A DNA stretch of 5,509 bases from positions 1 to 5,509 of the forward strand of contig JAISLM010000019.1 in the NCBI GenBank assembly GCA_031290855.1. The letters run 5' to 3'. Position 1 is the stretch's first letter, and each line of letters starts with the position of its first letter. The notes beneath the pieces were generated by a model. It was not told where the DNA came from. It saw nothing but the letters and a program-made list of their open reading frames with translations, and ran no database searches. This document shows, one piece after another, positions 1-5,341 of the stretch. The position numbers and the translations under genes were made by a program. The DNA is from Spirochaetaceae bacterium. GTDB taxonomy: Bacteria > Spirochaetota > Spirochaetia > Treponematales > Breznakiellaceae.

Positions 1-266
1 TGGCAGACCGGGGATATGACAGCGACGGGTTTCGGCGGACGCTGGGAGCAAATAATAACGAGCCTGTGATACCCGGAAGAAAAAACCGGAAGAAGCTGAT
101 AGAGTATGACAAGGAAAAAAATAAGAAACGAGGATATATGGAAAGGGTATTCGGGAAGCAGAAAGAGAACCGCCGGCTTACGGTGAGGTATGAAAAATCC
201 GATATAAACTTCCTCGGATTTATCCTGGCCGCCTTTTTAAAATACTCATTTGCTAACAGTGTCTAG
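1..266 (+). CDS. IS5-family transposase, C-terminal part (cut by window edge)
   Basis: The frame is open from base 3 to the TAG at 264-266 and gives 87 residues, beginning ADRGYDSDGFRR. A start at GTG 66 would only be an internal codon, because homology continues upstream to the window edge. ADRGYDSD is the segment holding the second acidic residue of the DDE triad (D2 of the fragment). IPGRKNRKKLIEYDKE, KKRGYMERVFGKQKENRR and the hydrophobic tail NFLGFILAAF match the usual C-terminal order of IS5/IS427-type transposases, with E47 in YMERVF as the likely catalytic glutamate. This DDE enzyme would cut and join the ends of its own insertion sequence. The seen part has no stop or frameshift; the N-terminus and left IS end lie outside. 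Its stop overlaps the 3' end of the convergent helicase gene by 14 bases. The family is confident, the subgroup less so. Confidence 0.88.
   Translation, partial: ADRGYDSDGFRRTLGANNNEPVIPGRKNRKKLIEYDKEKNKKRGYMERVFGKQKENRRLTVRYEKSDINFLGFILAAFLKYSFANSV
245..264. repeat. Candidate right terminal inverted repeat of the IS5-type element
   Basis: Read on the minus strand this stretch is AGACACTGTTAGCAAATGAG. IS5-family ends often start with a G/A-rich motif followed by CTGTT or similar, and lie within a few bases of the transposase stop, as here. The tetranucleotide CTAG at 263-266 would suit the short TA-containing target duplications of this family. The partner repeat is outside the window, so this is inferred from position and appearance only. 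Confidence 0.35.
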
Positions 267-2583
267 CGGTATGTCCCGCGCCCTTCACTATCGCAAGAAA
301 TCCCAGCGCGGTTTCCTTGTCTTCGCCGGGGCCGACGCAGGAGGGGCAGCCGGACTTGCAGGGACAGGCGGCGAGGGTCTCGAATGCCGCCGCGAAAACT
401 TCGGCGGCGCGGGAGAACAGCGCTTCGGAAAGACCGGTTCCGCCCGGATACTTGTCGTAGATGTAGAGGGCGGCCCTGCCGAAATGCGGGTCGCGGACGC
501 GGGCGGAGATGCCAAGGTCGCGCGCATCGCAGAGCAGGAATACGCCCGCGATCTGCCGGATAAGCCGCCCGGCCCCGGTCAGGGCGGAAGCGGCCCGTTC
601 ATCGCCCGCAGCGGCCAGTACCGCGCCCGCCCCGCTCCCCGCGCCGAACAACAGGGCCAGCGCGCGTGTCTGCATCTCCTCCTCCCCCTGGCTTATCTCG
701 CCGAAACCGATGTTCTCGTGCGTGTGGAAACGCAGTTTCTTGAAGCGCGTCACCTGCGTCCGCACGAGCGCGTCCCCCAGAACCGCCTCGAAACCCGCGC
801 CGTCCCGCCGCGCCTCGTCCTGTGACAGTATCTTTATGTCCGTCTTTACCAGCCCGTCCGTGAAGTAATTCGCCGCGCTTTCCGTGACGAAGGCCTTGCG
901 GTTCGGTATGTCGAGCTTTGTCACGATGAACTGCGCTCCCCGGTGCAGGTAGACGGCGTTGTCGAACAGCATCTCCTTCGCGCTCGGCCTGTCCATCTCG
1001 CCTATCACCGCGTTCCGCCCCGCCGTCGTGTCGATGATCACGACGTTGTCCGCCGTCGCCGAGCGAAGGCTCACACCCTCCGCCGGGTAGGAACGGCTGG
1101 CCCAGTACCATTTAGCCGCCGCCGCTCCGCCGCCCCCGGTATGCCGGACGATCCCCTCCTCCTCCAGCTCGGAGAGTACCTCGAAGGCGCTTTCCCCAAA
1201 CGGATTCCCGCCGCTCTCGCCCGGCGCGTCGCTGAACGGCAGCTCGAAAGCGGAACATTTTACGTGGTCAAAGTAGATGTACGGGTTGTCGGCGTTCAGT
1301 CTGCACTCCTCCGCCGTCTTGCGGAAGAACCAGTCCGGGTTCCGCATGATGAACTGGTCGAGCGGCGCGGAGGAGGCGACGAAGACCGAGATGGAAAGCC
1401 CGCCGCGTCTCCCCGCCCGCCCGGACTGCTGCCAGAAGGCGTTGAACGAGCCGGGGAAGCCGGACACAATGGAGGCGTCAAGCCCGCCGATGTCTATCCC
1501 CAGTTCGAGCGCGTTGGTCGAGACGATGCCCTGTATCTCTCCGCGGCGCAGCGCCCGCTCGATCTCGCGCCGCTCGCCCGGCAGGAGGCCGCCCCGGTAC
1601 GGTTCCACCCGGATATTCGAGTTGCCCGTGTTGATGTTGGTGAGGTCGCGGTTCACGTAGGCGGCGGCGATCTCGGTCTTTATCCGCGAATGGGCGAACA
1701 GTATCGTCTTGACGCCGGCGCGGAGGAAGGCCAGCATCCAGCGGCGGCTTTCGCCGACGGCGCCCCGCCTGATCCCCTGCACCGCGTCGACAAGCGGAGG
1801 GTTGTACAGGATCACGCGCTTCTCGCCGCGCGGAGCGCCGTTGTTGTCGACAAGCACGACGGGTTCCCCCGTCAACGCGCCCGCCAGCTCGGCGGGGTTC
1901 GCGATGGTGGCCGAACAGAGGATGAAGCGCGGCCTGGAACCGTAGAACGCCGCCACCCGCTTCAGCCTCCTTATCACGTTTGCCGTGTGACTGCCGAAGA
2001 CGCCCCGGTAGGCGTGCATCTCGTCTACCACGATGTATTTCAGGTTCGAGAAGAACCTGATCCATTTGGGGTGGTTCGGGAGAATACCCTGATGAAGCAT
2101 ATCGGGGTTGCTGATCACGATCCGCCCCCGCTCCCGTGCCGCCGTCCGCACCGTGACCGGGGTGTCGCCGTCGTAGGTAACGACGCGGAGGGGAAGGAGG
2201 GCCTTCCCGTCCTTCAGCGCGAGCTCGTTCAGGGCCGACTGCTGATCCTGCGACAGCGCCTTGGTTGGGAACATATACAGAGCCCGCGCCGCCTCGTCCT
2301 CCAGAAGAGCCTGCAACACGGGCAGGTTGTACGACAACGTTTTCCCCGACGCGGTCGGGGTAACGACGACGACGCTGTGCCCCGCCGTCGCCACCCTGAA
2401 AACCTCCGCCTGGTGGGTGTACAGCCTCTCGATCCCGCTTTCCCGCAGCGCCCGCACAAGCCGCCCGTCCAGACCCTCCGGAAATTCCGCCTCCCGCGCC
2501 GCCGTCGCCGGTATCAGCCGATTCTCCACAATGTGCGGCCCGAACTCCTCCAGCAACGCCTCCAGCTTCTTTTCGCCGTCCAT
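253..2583 (-). CDS. mrfA: MrfA/YprA-type DEAD/DEAH-box DNA helicase with C-terminal DUF1998/MZB domain
   Basis: The product is a 776-residue superfamily 2 helicase close in length and motif order to Bacillus subtilis MrfA (YprA, about 749 residues), an Hrq1-like 3'-5' helicase for mitomycin-type DNA damage. From the chosen start: Q-like YTHQ 55-58, Walker A TPTASGKT 75-82, FPTKAL 105-110, YDGDT 137-141, DEMH box 187-190, SAT 224-226, FAHSR 296-300, STNALELGIDI 355-365 and QQSGRAGRR 385-393. The C-terminal YDKYPGGTGLSE (709-720) and cysteines 740, 742, 746 and 749 (CxCx3CxxC) mark the domain that binds metal in relatives. All catalytic motifs look intact. ATG 2583 is preferred because homology starts a few residues later and GGGAGG precedes it directly. 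ATG 2670 adds 29 unconserved residues and lies in a hairpin loop. The last codons (RHC) probably come from the inserted IS5 end. The mrfB exonuclease gene that follows in Bacillus is not present. Confidence 0.93.
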   Translation of the reverse strand: MDGEKKLEALLEEFGPHIVENRLIPATAAREAEFPEGLDGRLVRALRESGIERLYTHQAEVFRVATAGHSVVVVTPTASGKTLSYNLPVLQALLEDEAARALYMFPTKALSQDQQSALNELALKDGKALLPLRVVTYDGDTPVTVRTAARERGRIVISNPDMLHQGILPNHPKWIRFFSNLKYIVVDEMHAYRGVFGSHTANVIRRLKRVAAFYGSRPRFILCSATIANPAELAGALTGEPVVLVDNNGAPRGEKRVILYNPPLVDAVQGIRRGAVGESRRWMLAFLRAGVKTILFAHSRIKTEIAAAYVNRDLTNINTGNSNIRVEPYRGGLLPGERREIERALRRGEIQGIVSTNALELGIDIGGLDASIVSGFPGSFNAFWQQSGRAGRRGGLSISVFVASSAPLDQFIMRNPDWFFRKTAEECRLNADNPYIYFDHVKCSAFELPFSDAPGESGGNPFGESAFEVLSELEEEGIVRHTGGGGAAAAKWYWASRSYPAEGVSLRSATADNVVIIDTTAGRNAVIGEMDRPSAKEMLFDNAVYLHRGAQFIVTKLDIPNRKAFVTESAANYFTDGLVKTDIKILSQDEARRDGAGFEAVLGDALVRTQVTRFKKLRFHTHENIGFGEISQGEEEMQTRALALLFGAGSGAGAVLAAAGDERAASALTGAGRLIRQIAGVFLLCDARDLGISARVRDPHFGRAALYIYDKYPGGTGLSEALFSRAAEVFAAAFETLAACPCKSGCPSCVGPGEDKETALGFLAIVKGAGHTARHC

Positions 2584-2589
2584 CCTCCC

Positions 2590-2595
2590 ATTATA
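2590..2595 (-). promoter_or_regulatory. Candidate -10 box of the helicase gene
   Basis: The minus strand reads GGGTATAATGGGAGGATG, a perfect TATAAT whose last base is seven bases from the preferred ATG. If used, transcription would begin at or next to the start codon, giving an essentially leaderless mRNA. The sequence at the expected -35 spacing (TGGCGG) is a poor match. The box may be chance in an otherwise GC-rich stretch. Confidence 0.3.
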
Positions 2596-2655
2596 CCCGT
2601 CGGCCGGCTTCCCCGCCAGACGGTTTCCTACGGCGCCTTCAGGATGAAAAGGGCG

Positions 2656-2701
2656 GCAGCCACCCGCCATTCCTCATTAGCCTCCGCAGGCGGCTGGCAG
2701 C
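2656..2701 (-). terminator. Imperfect hairpin with T run after the leucine-rich-repeat remnant
   Basis: On the minus strand GCTGCCAGCCGCC (2701-2689) can pair with GGCGGGTGGCTGC (2668-2656), 11 of 13 positions complementary, with a 20-base loop. A TTTT run follows a few bases further on. It begins right after the stop of the remnant (TAA at 2704-2702) and ends before the preferred helicase start, so it fits a terminator between the two. The alternative helicase ATG at 2670 would sit in its loop. Confidence 0.5.
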
Positions 2702-3275
2702 TTAGTACGTTTCGAAGCTAAAATTGATATTGCCGTTGGCAGAGTCGCCCCGGCAGCCGTTGTTATTCCAGCCCGTGCCACGGAAGGCGTTGCCCCAGTC
2801 TCCGTGCCGGTGTCGCTATTGTTAAACGGCGTCTCGACCCCGTAGCTCGTCTTCGCGGCGGAAGGAATCCTTACCGTAACGTTCTTGGCGCTGTTAACAC
2901 TGAAGAACATACGGTCTCAACGTTGGGGGGCGTAGCGCCCGGCGTGAAGGTGAGATCCGTGGCGCCGGTGCCGCCGAAGGCTAAGCGGTCGCTCATTGCC
3001 ACGGAAGGGAGGTTCACACTGCCGAGGATGGCACCGTCCACGAAAGCCAGTTCGCCGATGCTTGCCGCCTTGGACAGCTCTACCGTCTCGAGACTGGCGC
3101 AGTCATAGAATGCGCACACTTCAACCGTGGTAATGTTTTTGCCGCTAACGCTTTTCATACCGGTGAACAGCTTGAAGCTAGATTCACCGGGAGCGCCCGC
3201 CTTGATTGGGGTCACCACAGCAGGGAGTACCAGGCTGACTATCTTGCTCTCGCCTCTGCCGGACAGGCCGGGGGG
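2702..3275 (-). pseudogene. BspA-like leucine-rich-repeat surface protein, C-terminal remnant with two frameshifts
   Basis: Three minus-strand frames join into one family-like protein end. The first (from 3275) reads GRGESKIVSLVLPAVVTPIK and then three roughly 22-residue repeats: ITTVEVCAFYDCASLETVEL, AASIGELAFVDGAILGSVNL and VAMSDRLAFGGTGATDLTFT. It continues to TPGATPPNVET; near 2910-2914 the frame shifts to MFFSVNSAKNVTVRIPSAA. Near 2803-2806 it shifts again to GDWGNAFRGTGWNN and ends SFETY at TAA 2704-2702. Each shift equals one missing base. BspA-type repeat proteins are normally secreted surface proteins hundreds of residues long with a signal peptide. Here an in-frame TGA lies at 3278-3276, just upstream of the homology, and no N-terminal part or signal sequence follows. 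The GTG at 3218 is unlikely to be a genuine start. Loss of the 5' part coincides with the RAYT-associated repeat at 3274-3290, so truncation by that element is likely. Confidence 0.8.
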
Positions 3276-3313
3276 TCAGACGCCATCGCGAATGAACCTC
3301 CCCGCCGCAAGGG

Positions 3314-3330
3314 CTAAACCTGGCCCATAA
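3314..3330 (+). repeat. Left copy of the RAYT-flanking inverted repeat
   Basis: CTAAACCTGGCCCATAA is the inverted counterpart of 4084-4100 with one mismatch. It lies about 127 bases before the RAYT start and about 40 bases beyond the broken end of the leucine-rich-repeat gene. Confidence 0.7.
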
Positions 3331-3456
3331 AAATTTTACCTGACGAAAAGCCCCCGCCGCTCCGCCGGAAGGTCGCAGGTACTTTCCGGTTCGGCTCCTT
3401 TCCCTTTTTTCTACGTATGTTAAAGCAAAACGCGGGCAAGCGCCCATATCTTTTAC

Positions 3457-3993
3457 ATGAGACATTTAAGAATGCTGAAACAGGGCGTGTGGTACGAAAT
3501 CAGTACCAGCGTCAACAACAGGGAACCCCTGTTCCGAGGGGGTCAGGCCCCGGCGCTGTTCGGACGGGTGTTCCGGGAGACCGCGCACAGGTTTACCTTC
3601 GCGGTCCGGGGGCTGAGCCTCGCCGGCGACCGGCTGGCCTTTTACATCAGGCCCGCGGACGGGTTCGAGCTGCCGGCTATCATGAAATGGCTGAAGCAGA
3701 CCTTCGCCATTAGGTACAACCGTGACAATGGACGGACGGGGCACCTGTGGGGCGGCCGGTAACGGTCGCGGTTCCTGGAAGGGGAGCCGCCGGACGGCGG
3801 GGAAGCGGGGGAGGCGGCGGGAGTCCCGCCGGCCTGCAGGGTCAGACACCATCGCGGGCAACGCCTCGCCGGACGCGCGGCGGCGGGAATCCCGCCGGAC
3901 GGCGGCAGGGTCAGACCCCGCAGCGGGAAACGTGCGGCCGGGGCCGCGTTTTCCCGCCTATACCCCCTTCCCGTAGCCCCTGCGCCCGGATAA
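3457..3993 (+). pseudogene. RAYT-like (REP-associated Y1 transposase relative) with in-frame stop
   Basis: From ATG 3457 the frame gives 101 residues to TAA 3760-3762: MRHLRMLKQGVWYEI, then NNREPLF, RPADGFELPAIMKWLKQTF and NRDNGRTGHLWGGR. This follows the RAYT/Y1 order, in which GHLWGDRYWS is usual, so the TAA stands where the family has tyrosine. The same frame continues RSRFLEGEPPDGGE and stays open to TAA 3991-3993, for 178 codons plus stop. One base change therefore probably broke the gene, unless the stop is read through or is an assembly error. The metal-binding HUH motif (as in NHVHLL) aligns with R59-L60-A61, and the YIxxNP helix carrying the catalytic tyrosine is absent. Even the repaired protein would thus lack the known chemistry, and DNA binding is a possible residual role. 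No good Shine-Dalgarno site precedes 3457 or the next ATG at 3472. The start is chosen by similarity to relatives that begin MRxLR. Confidence 0.75.
3816..3947 (+). repeat. Two degenerate 66-bp tandem units in the RAYT 3' extension
   Basis: Unit one (3816-3881) and unit two (3882-3947) each begin with the near-palindrome GGCGGGA-N-TCCCGCC and continue into CAGGGTCAGAC. The spacing is exactly 22 codons, so the extension repeats as AAGVPPACRVRHHRG and AAGIPPDGGRVRPRSG. The copies have diverged and small internal shifts are visible. An in-frame duplication is consistent with the region having been coding when it arose. Confidence 0.65.
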
Positions 3994-4044
3994 GCGGCAT
4001 AATCCGCCCGTAGAACCGAATAAGCCGCCATTTCCTCCCCAAAC

Positions 4045-4100
4045 CTAACCGGCCCAGGGGATACGTCTGCCCTGAAATCTGAATTGTGGGCCAGGTTTAG
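4045..4100. repeat. Right end: imperfect hairpin of two inverted repeat copies
   Basis: CTAACCGGCCCA (4045-4056) is a slightly shortened copy of the left repeat in the same orientation. TGGGCCAGGTTTAG (4087-4100) is the inverted copy. Together they can fold with a loop of about 30 bases. Two inverted repeat copies side by side resemble the paired palindromes (REPIN/BIME) associated with RAYT genes. Confidence 0.5.
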
Positions 4101-4387
4101 GTCGGGGAGTGGGATATTCTAGCCCCCGGCAGGTTTCCGCGCTTCACCGGAAGCGATGCCTGACCCCCGAATACGGCCCGCGCCTTGTTCTCCGGCGGCA
4201 GGGACAAGGAGTCGCTGTGAAGCTCCGCCCGCCTGAAACCCTAAAAAGAGGCCGGCTAACGACACCGCCGCAAGCGCTGTGCGCTTGTTTTCGAAGCAGC
4301 GCTTTTGGACTGCGCCCACAAACACCGGGCGGATTCGCGGCCCTTGCGGAGGGATCAACGTAATGGTGAATAATGGTTTTCATTTGA

Positions 4388-4418
4388 GTCTTTCCCAAAA
4401 CTTCAGTTTTTGGGAGAC
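4388..4418. repeat. Hairpin 1 with TTTCCCAAAAC core
   Basis: GTCTTTCCCAAAAC (4388-4401), loop TTCA, then GTTTTTGGGAGAC (4406-4418) form a near-perfect stem with a small bulge. The same core occurs in the neighbouring hairpin. Confidence 0.65.
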
Positions 4419-4419
4419 A

Positions 4420-4456
4420 AGCTTTTCTCTAAACCAGCCGGGTTTTGGGAAAAGCT
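4420..4456. repeat. Hairpin 2, related to hairpin 1
   Basis: AGCTTTTCTCTAAACC (4420-4435), loop AGCCG, and GGTTTTGGGAAAAGCT (4441-4456) pair at 14 of 16 positions. Its right arm carries the inverted form of the core in hairpin 1, so the two hairpins form an alternating set of related arms within 70 bases. Confidence 0.65.
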
Positions 4457-4484
4457 AATTTATGTCATTTTTTGATGACTGTGG

Positions 4485-4514
4485 AAAAGCCCCCGCGCGG
4501 AAGCGCGGGGGCTT
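4485..4514 (-). terminator. Rho-independent terminator of the lipoprotein gene
   Basis: On the minus strand AAGCCCCCGCGC (4514-4503), loop TTCC, and GCGCGGGGGCTT (4498-4487) form a perfect 12-bp GC-rich stem running into TTTT. It lies about 43 bases after the lipoprotein stop in the right orientation. No plus-strand gene ends nearby. Confidence 0.9.
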
Positions 4515-4515
4515 G

Positions 4516-4570
4516 CCGCCGCTATGCAAGCGGCGGGTCAGGAGGGGTTACTATTCCTACTGACCCGCCG
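4516..4570 (-). other. Two mutually exclusive hairpins at the lipoprotein 3' end
   Basis: CCGCCGC (4516-4522) can pair with GCGGCGG (4530-4536), while CGGCGGGTCAG (4531-4541) can pair perfectly with CTGACCCGCCG (4560-4570). They share the 4531-4536 arm, so only one can form at a time. The second includes the last codons of the lipoprotein gene and its loop includes the stop codon. The pair may stabilise the mRNA end or be a repeat remnant. Confidence 0.55.
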
Positions 4571-5297
4571 GAGTGATAGTTACCTCGCTGTAGTCTATGA
4601 CAATTTTTGCGACAAGGGTGCCTGTTGTTGGTTCATTTGCATCCTCGCCATGATCGTAAAACTCGACTGTGATGGTTTTCTGCGGCGCCTCGCTCCAGAG
4701 GAGCAGGCCAAACGGGAACTTACCACTATCCTCCGCGGCAATTTTCCCGTACATATACCATCTAACAGGCCAGCCTGTTTCCGGAATGTATGTTGCGAGG
4801 CCCCGGTTGTCATTAGGTGCAGTTGGCGCCGCATCAGCGAGGGTACCGTTCTCGGCATCATCGCTAATCCCTCCTTGATAGTAACGGAGTCCATGGTTTG
4901 TGTTTTTGATGGAAAACACCTTATCCGTCCTGCTCGCAAATATCGGCGTTAAATCGAGCGCAAAATCCGCAAAATAGCCATCGCCGGGTTTGTCCTCACC
5001 AGCTTTGCCCCAAAGCTGATTGTTTGTAAAATCAGTGATGGCCTCCAGATCAGCCGTTGACTCTAACACGATGTAGACCGTCCCGTCCCTGGAACTTTTT
5101 TTGGCGCTGGTAATTTCCAAATTACCGGGTTTACCGGCGGTGTCTATACTATCGCTGGCGCTCAGAAGCGGATACAGGCCGTCAACATCGACTAAAACCT
5201 CCTCGTCGTCGTCGGATTCCTGCTCGCACCCGCCAAAAATCAATGCCGCGCCCACCAGGGCGGCGGCAAACCAAATAAAGAACCCATGCTTTTTCAT
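4557..5297 (-). CDS. Secreted lipoprotein of unknown function
   Basis: The product has 246 residues. Residues 1-23 form a signal peptide: MKKHG, then a hydrophobic stretch FFIWFAAALVGAALIF. It ends in GG before C24, a relaxed lipobox of the spirochaete kind. After cleavage the cysteine would carry lipid and anchor the protein to a membrane. An acidic tether follows (CEQESDDDEE, 24-33). The rest is a soluble region without membrane segments, rich in D, T and aromatic residues, with one apparent beta-rich stretch near the end (KTITVEFYDH, KIVIDYSEVTI). I do not recognise the domain and propose no substrate. The start is firm: AGGAGGA lies four bases upstream (5302-5308). No disruption is seen. 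The gene is monocistronic in this view, with a structured leader upstream and its own terminator downstream. Being AT-richer than the helicase, it may have a different history. Confidence 0.9.
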   Translation of the reverse strand: MKKHGFFIWFAAALVGAALIFGGCEQESDDDEEVLVDVDGLYPLLSASDSIDTAGKPGNLEITSAKKSSRDGTVYIVLESTADLEAITDFTNNQLWGKAGEDKPGDGYFADFALDLTPIFASRTDKVFSIKNTNHGLRYYQGGISDDAENGTLADAAPTAPNDNRGLATYIPETGWPVRWYMYGKIAAEDSGKFPFGLLLWSEAPQKTITVEFYDHGEDANEPTTGTLVAKIVIDYSEVTITPAGQ

Positions 5298-5301
5298 AGA
5301 G

Positions 5302-5308
5302 TCCTCCT
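5302..5308 (-). promoter_or_regulatory. Shine-Dalgarno site of the lipoprotein gene
   Basis: AGGAGGA on the minus strand, four bases before ATG 5297. It is the clearest ribosome binding site in the window and fixes the start. Confidence 0.85.
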
Positions 5309-5320
5309 AAAGAATTTATT

Positions 5321-5341
5321 CATCCGGGCCAGGCCCGGATG
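5321..5341 (-). promoter_or_regulatory. Perfect palindromic hairpin just upstream of the lipoprotein ribosome binding site
   Basis: CATCCGGGCC and GGCCCGGATG are exact inverted copies separated by one base. In RNA this would be a very stable hairpin about 12 bases before the Shine-Dalgarno site. In DNA it could be an operator. No T run follows in either direction, so a terminator is less likely. Confidence 0.6.

Larger units (their letters stand above)
3314..4100. mobile_element. RAYT-like element bounded by inverted repeats (candidate)
   Basis: The left end CTAAACCTGGCCCATAA (3314-3330) and right end TTGTGGGCCAGGTTTAG (4084-4100) are inverted copies matching at 16 of 17 positions, with 14 perfect outer bases. 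Between them lies a single RAYT-like gene on the plus strand with its GC-rich extension. REP-associated tyrosine transposase genes are typically flanked by inverted palindromic repeats, so gene and ends together suggest one unit. A target duplication was not found, and the boundaries may be those of repeats rather than of a transposable unit. Confidence 0.55.
4101..4484. other. Region without a convincing gene
   Basis: Reading frames in 4109-4400 overlap on both strands, have no Shine-Dalgarno site and match nothing I recognise. One minus-strand frame (4119-4358) contains a hydrophobic run, TALAAVSLAGLFLGFQAGG, preceded by KRCFENKR. It looks like a decayed signal peptide or membrane segment, but no protein follows that I can identify. 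A GCGATGCCTGACCCCC motif at 4153-4168 repeats the dispersed motif of the RAYT region in inverted orientation. From about 4360 the base composition turns AT-rich, and the segment ends in two hairpins. Confidence 0.5.

Noticed and set aside
250..1111. Several further open frames on both strands (250-825, 288-527, 509-868, 599-1111)
   Set aside because: All are shadows of the helicase C-terminal half with low-complexity R/P/A composition.
943..2721. 592-codon open frame on the plus strand
   Set aside because: It lies antisense to the helicase, whose motifs are complete. It is rich in R, P, H and G as expected from the complement of a GC-rich gene and shows no domain.
3365..3415. Terminator-like stem CCGGAA/TTCCGG with a later T run before the RAYT gene
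   Set aside because: The stem is only six bases with a loop of about 13, and the T run begins some 20 bases later with a C-rich gap, so it does not fit an intrinsic terminator. No plus-strand gene ends there.
3184..3465. 93-codon minus-strand frame before the RAYT gene
   Set aside because: It overlaps the leucine-rich-repeat remnant in another frame, crosses the inverted repeat and the RAYT start, and has no ribosome site. It is probably a shadow created by the junction.
3816..3947. CRISPR-like repeat array
   Set aside because: There are only two diverged, directly adjacent units without spacers, located in a reading frame.
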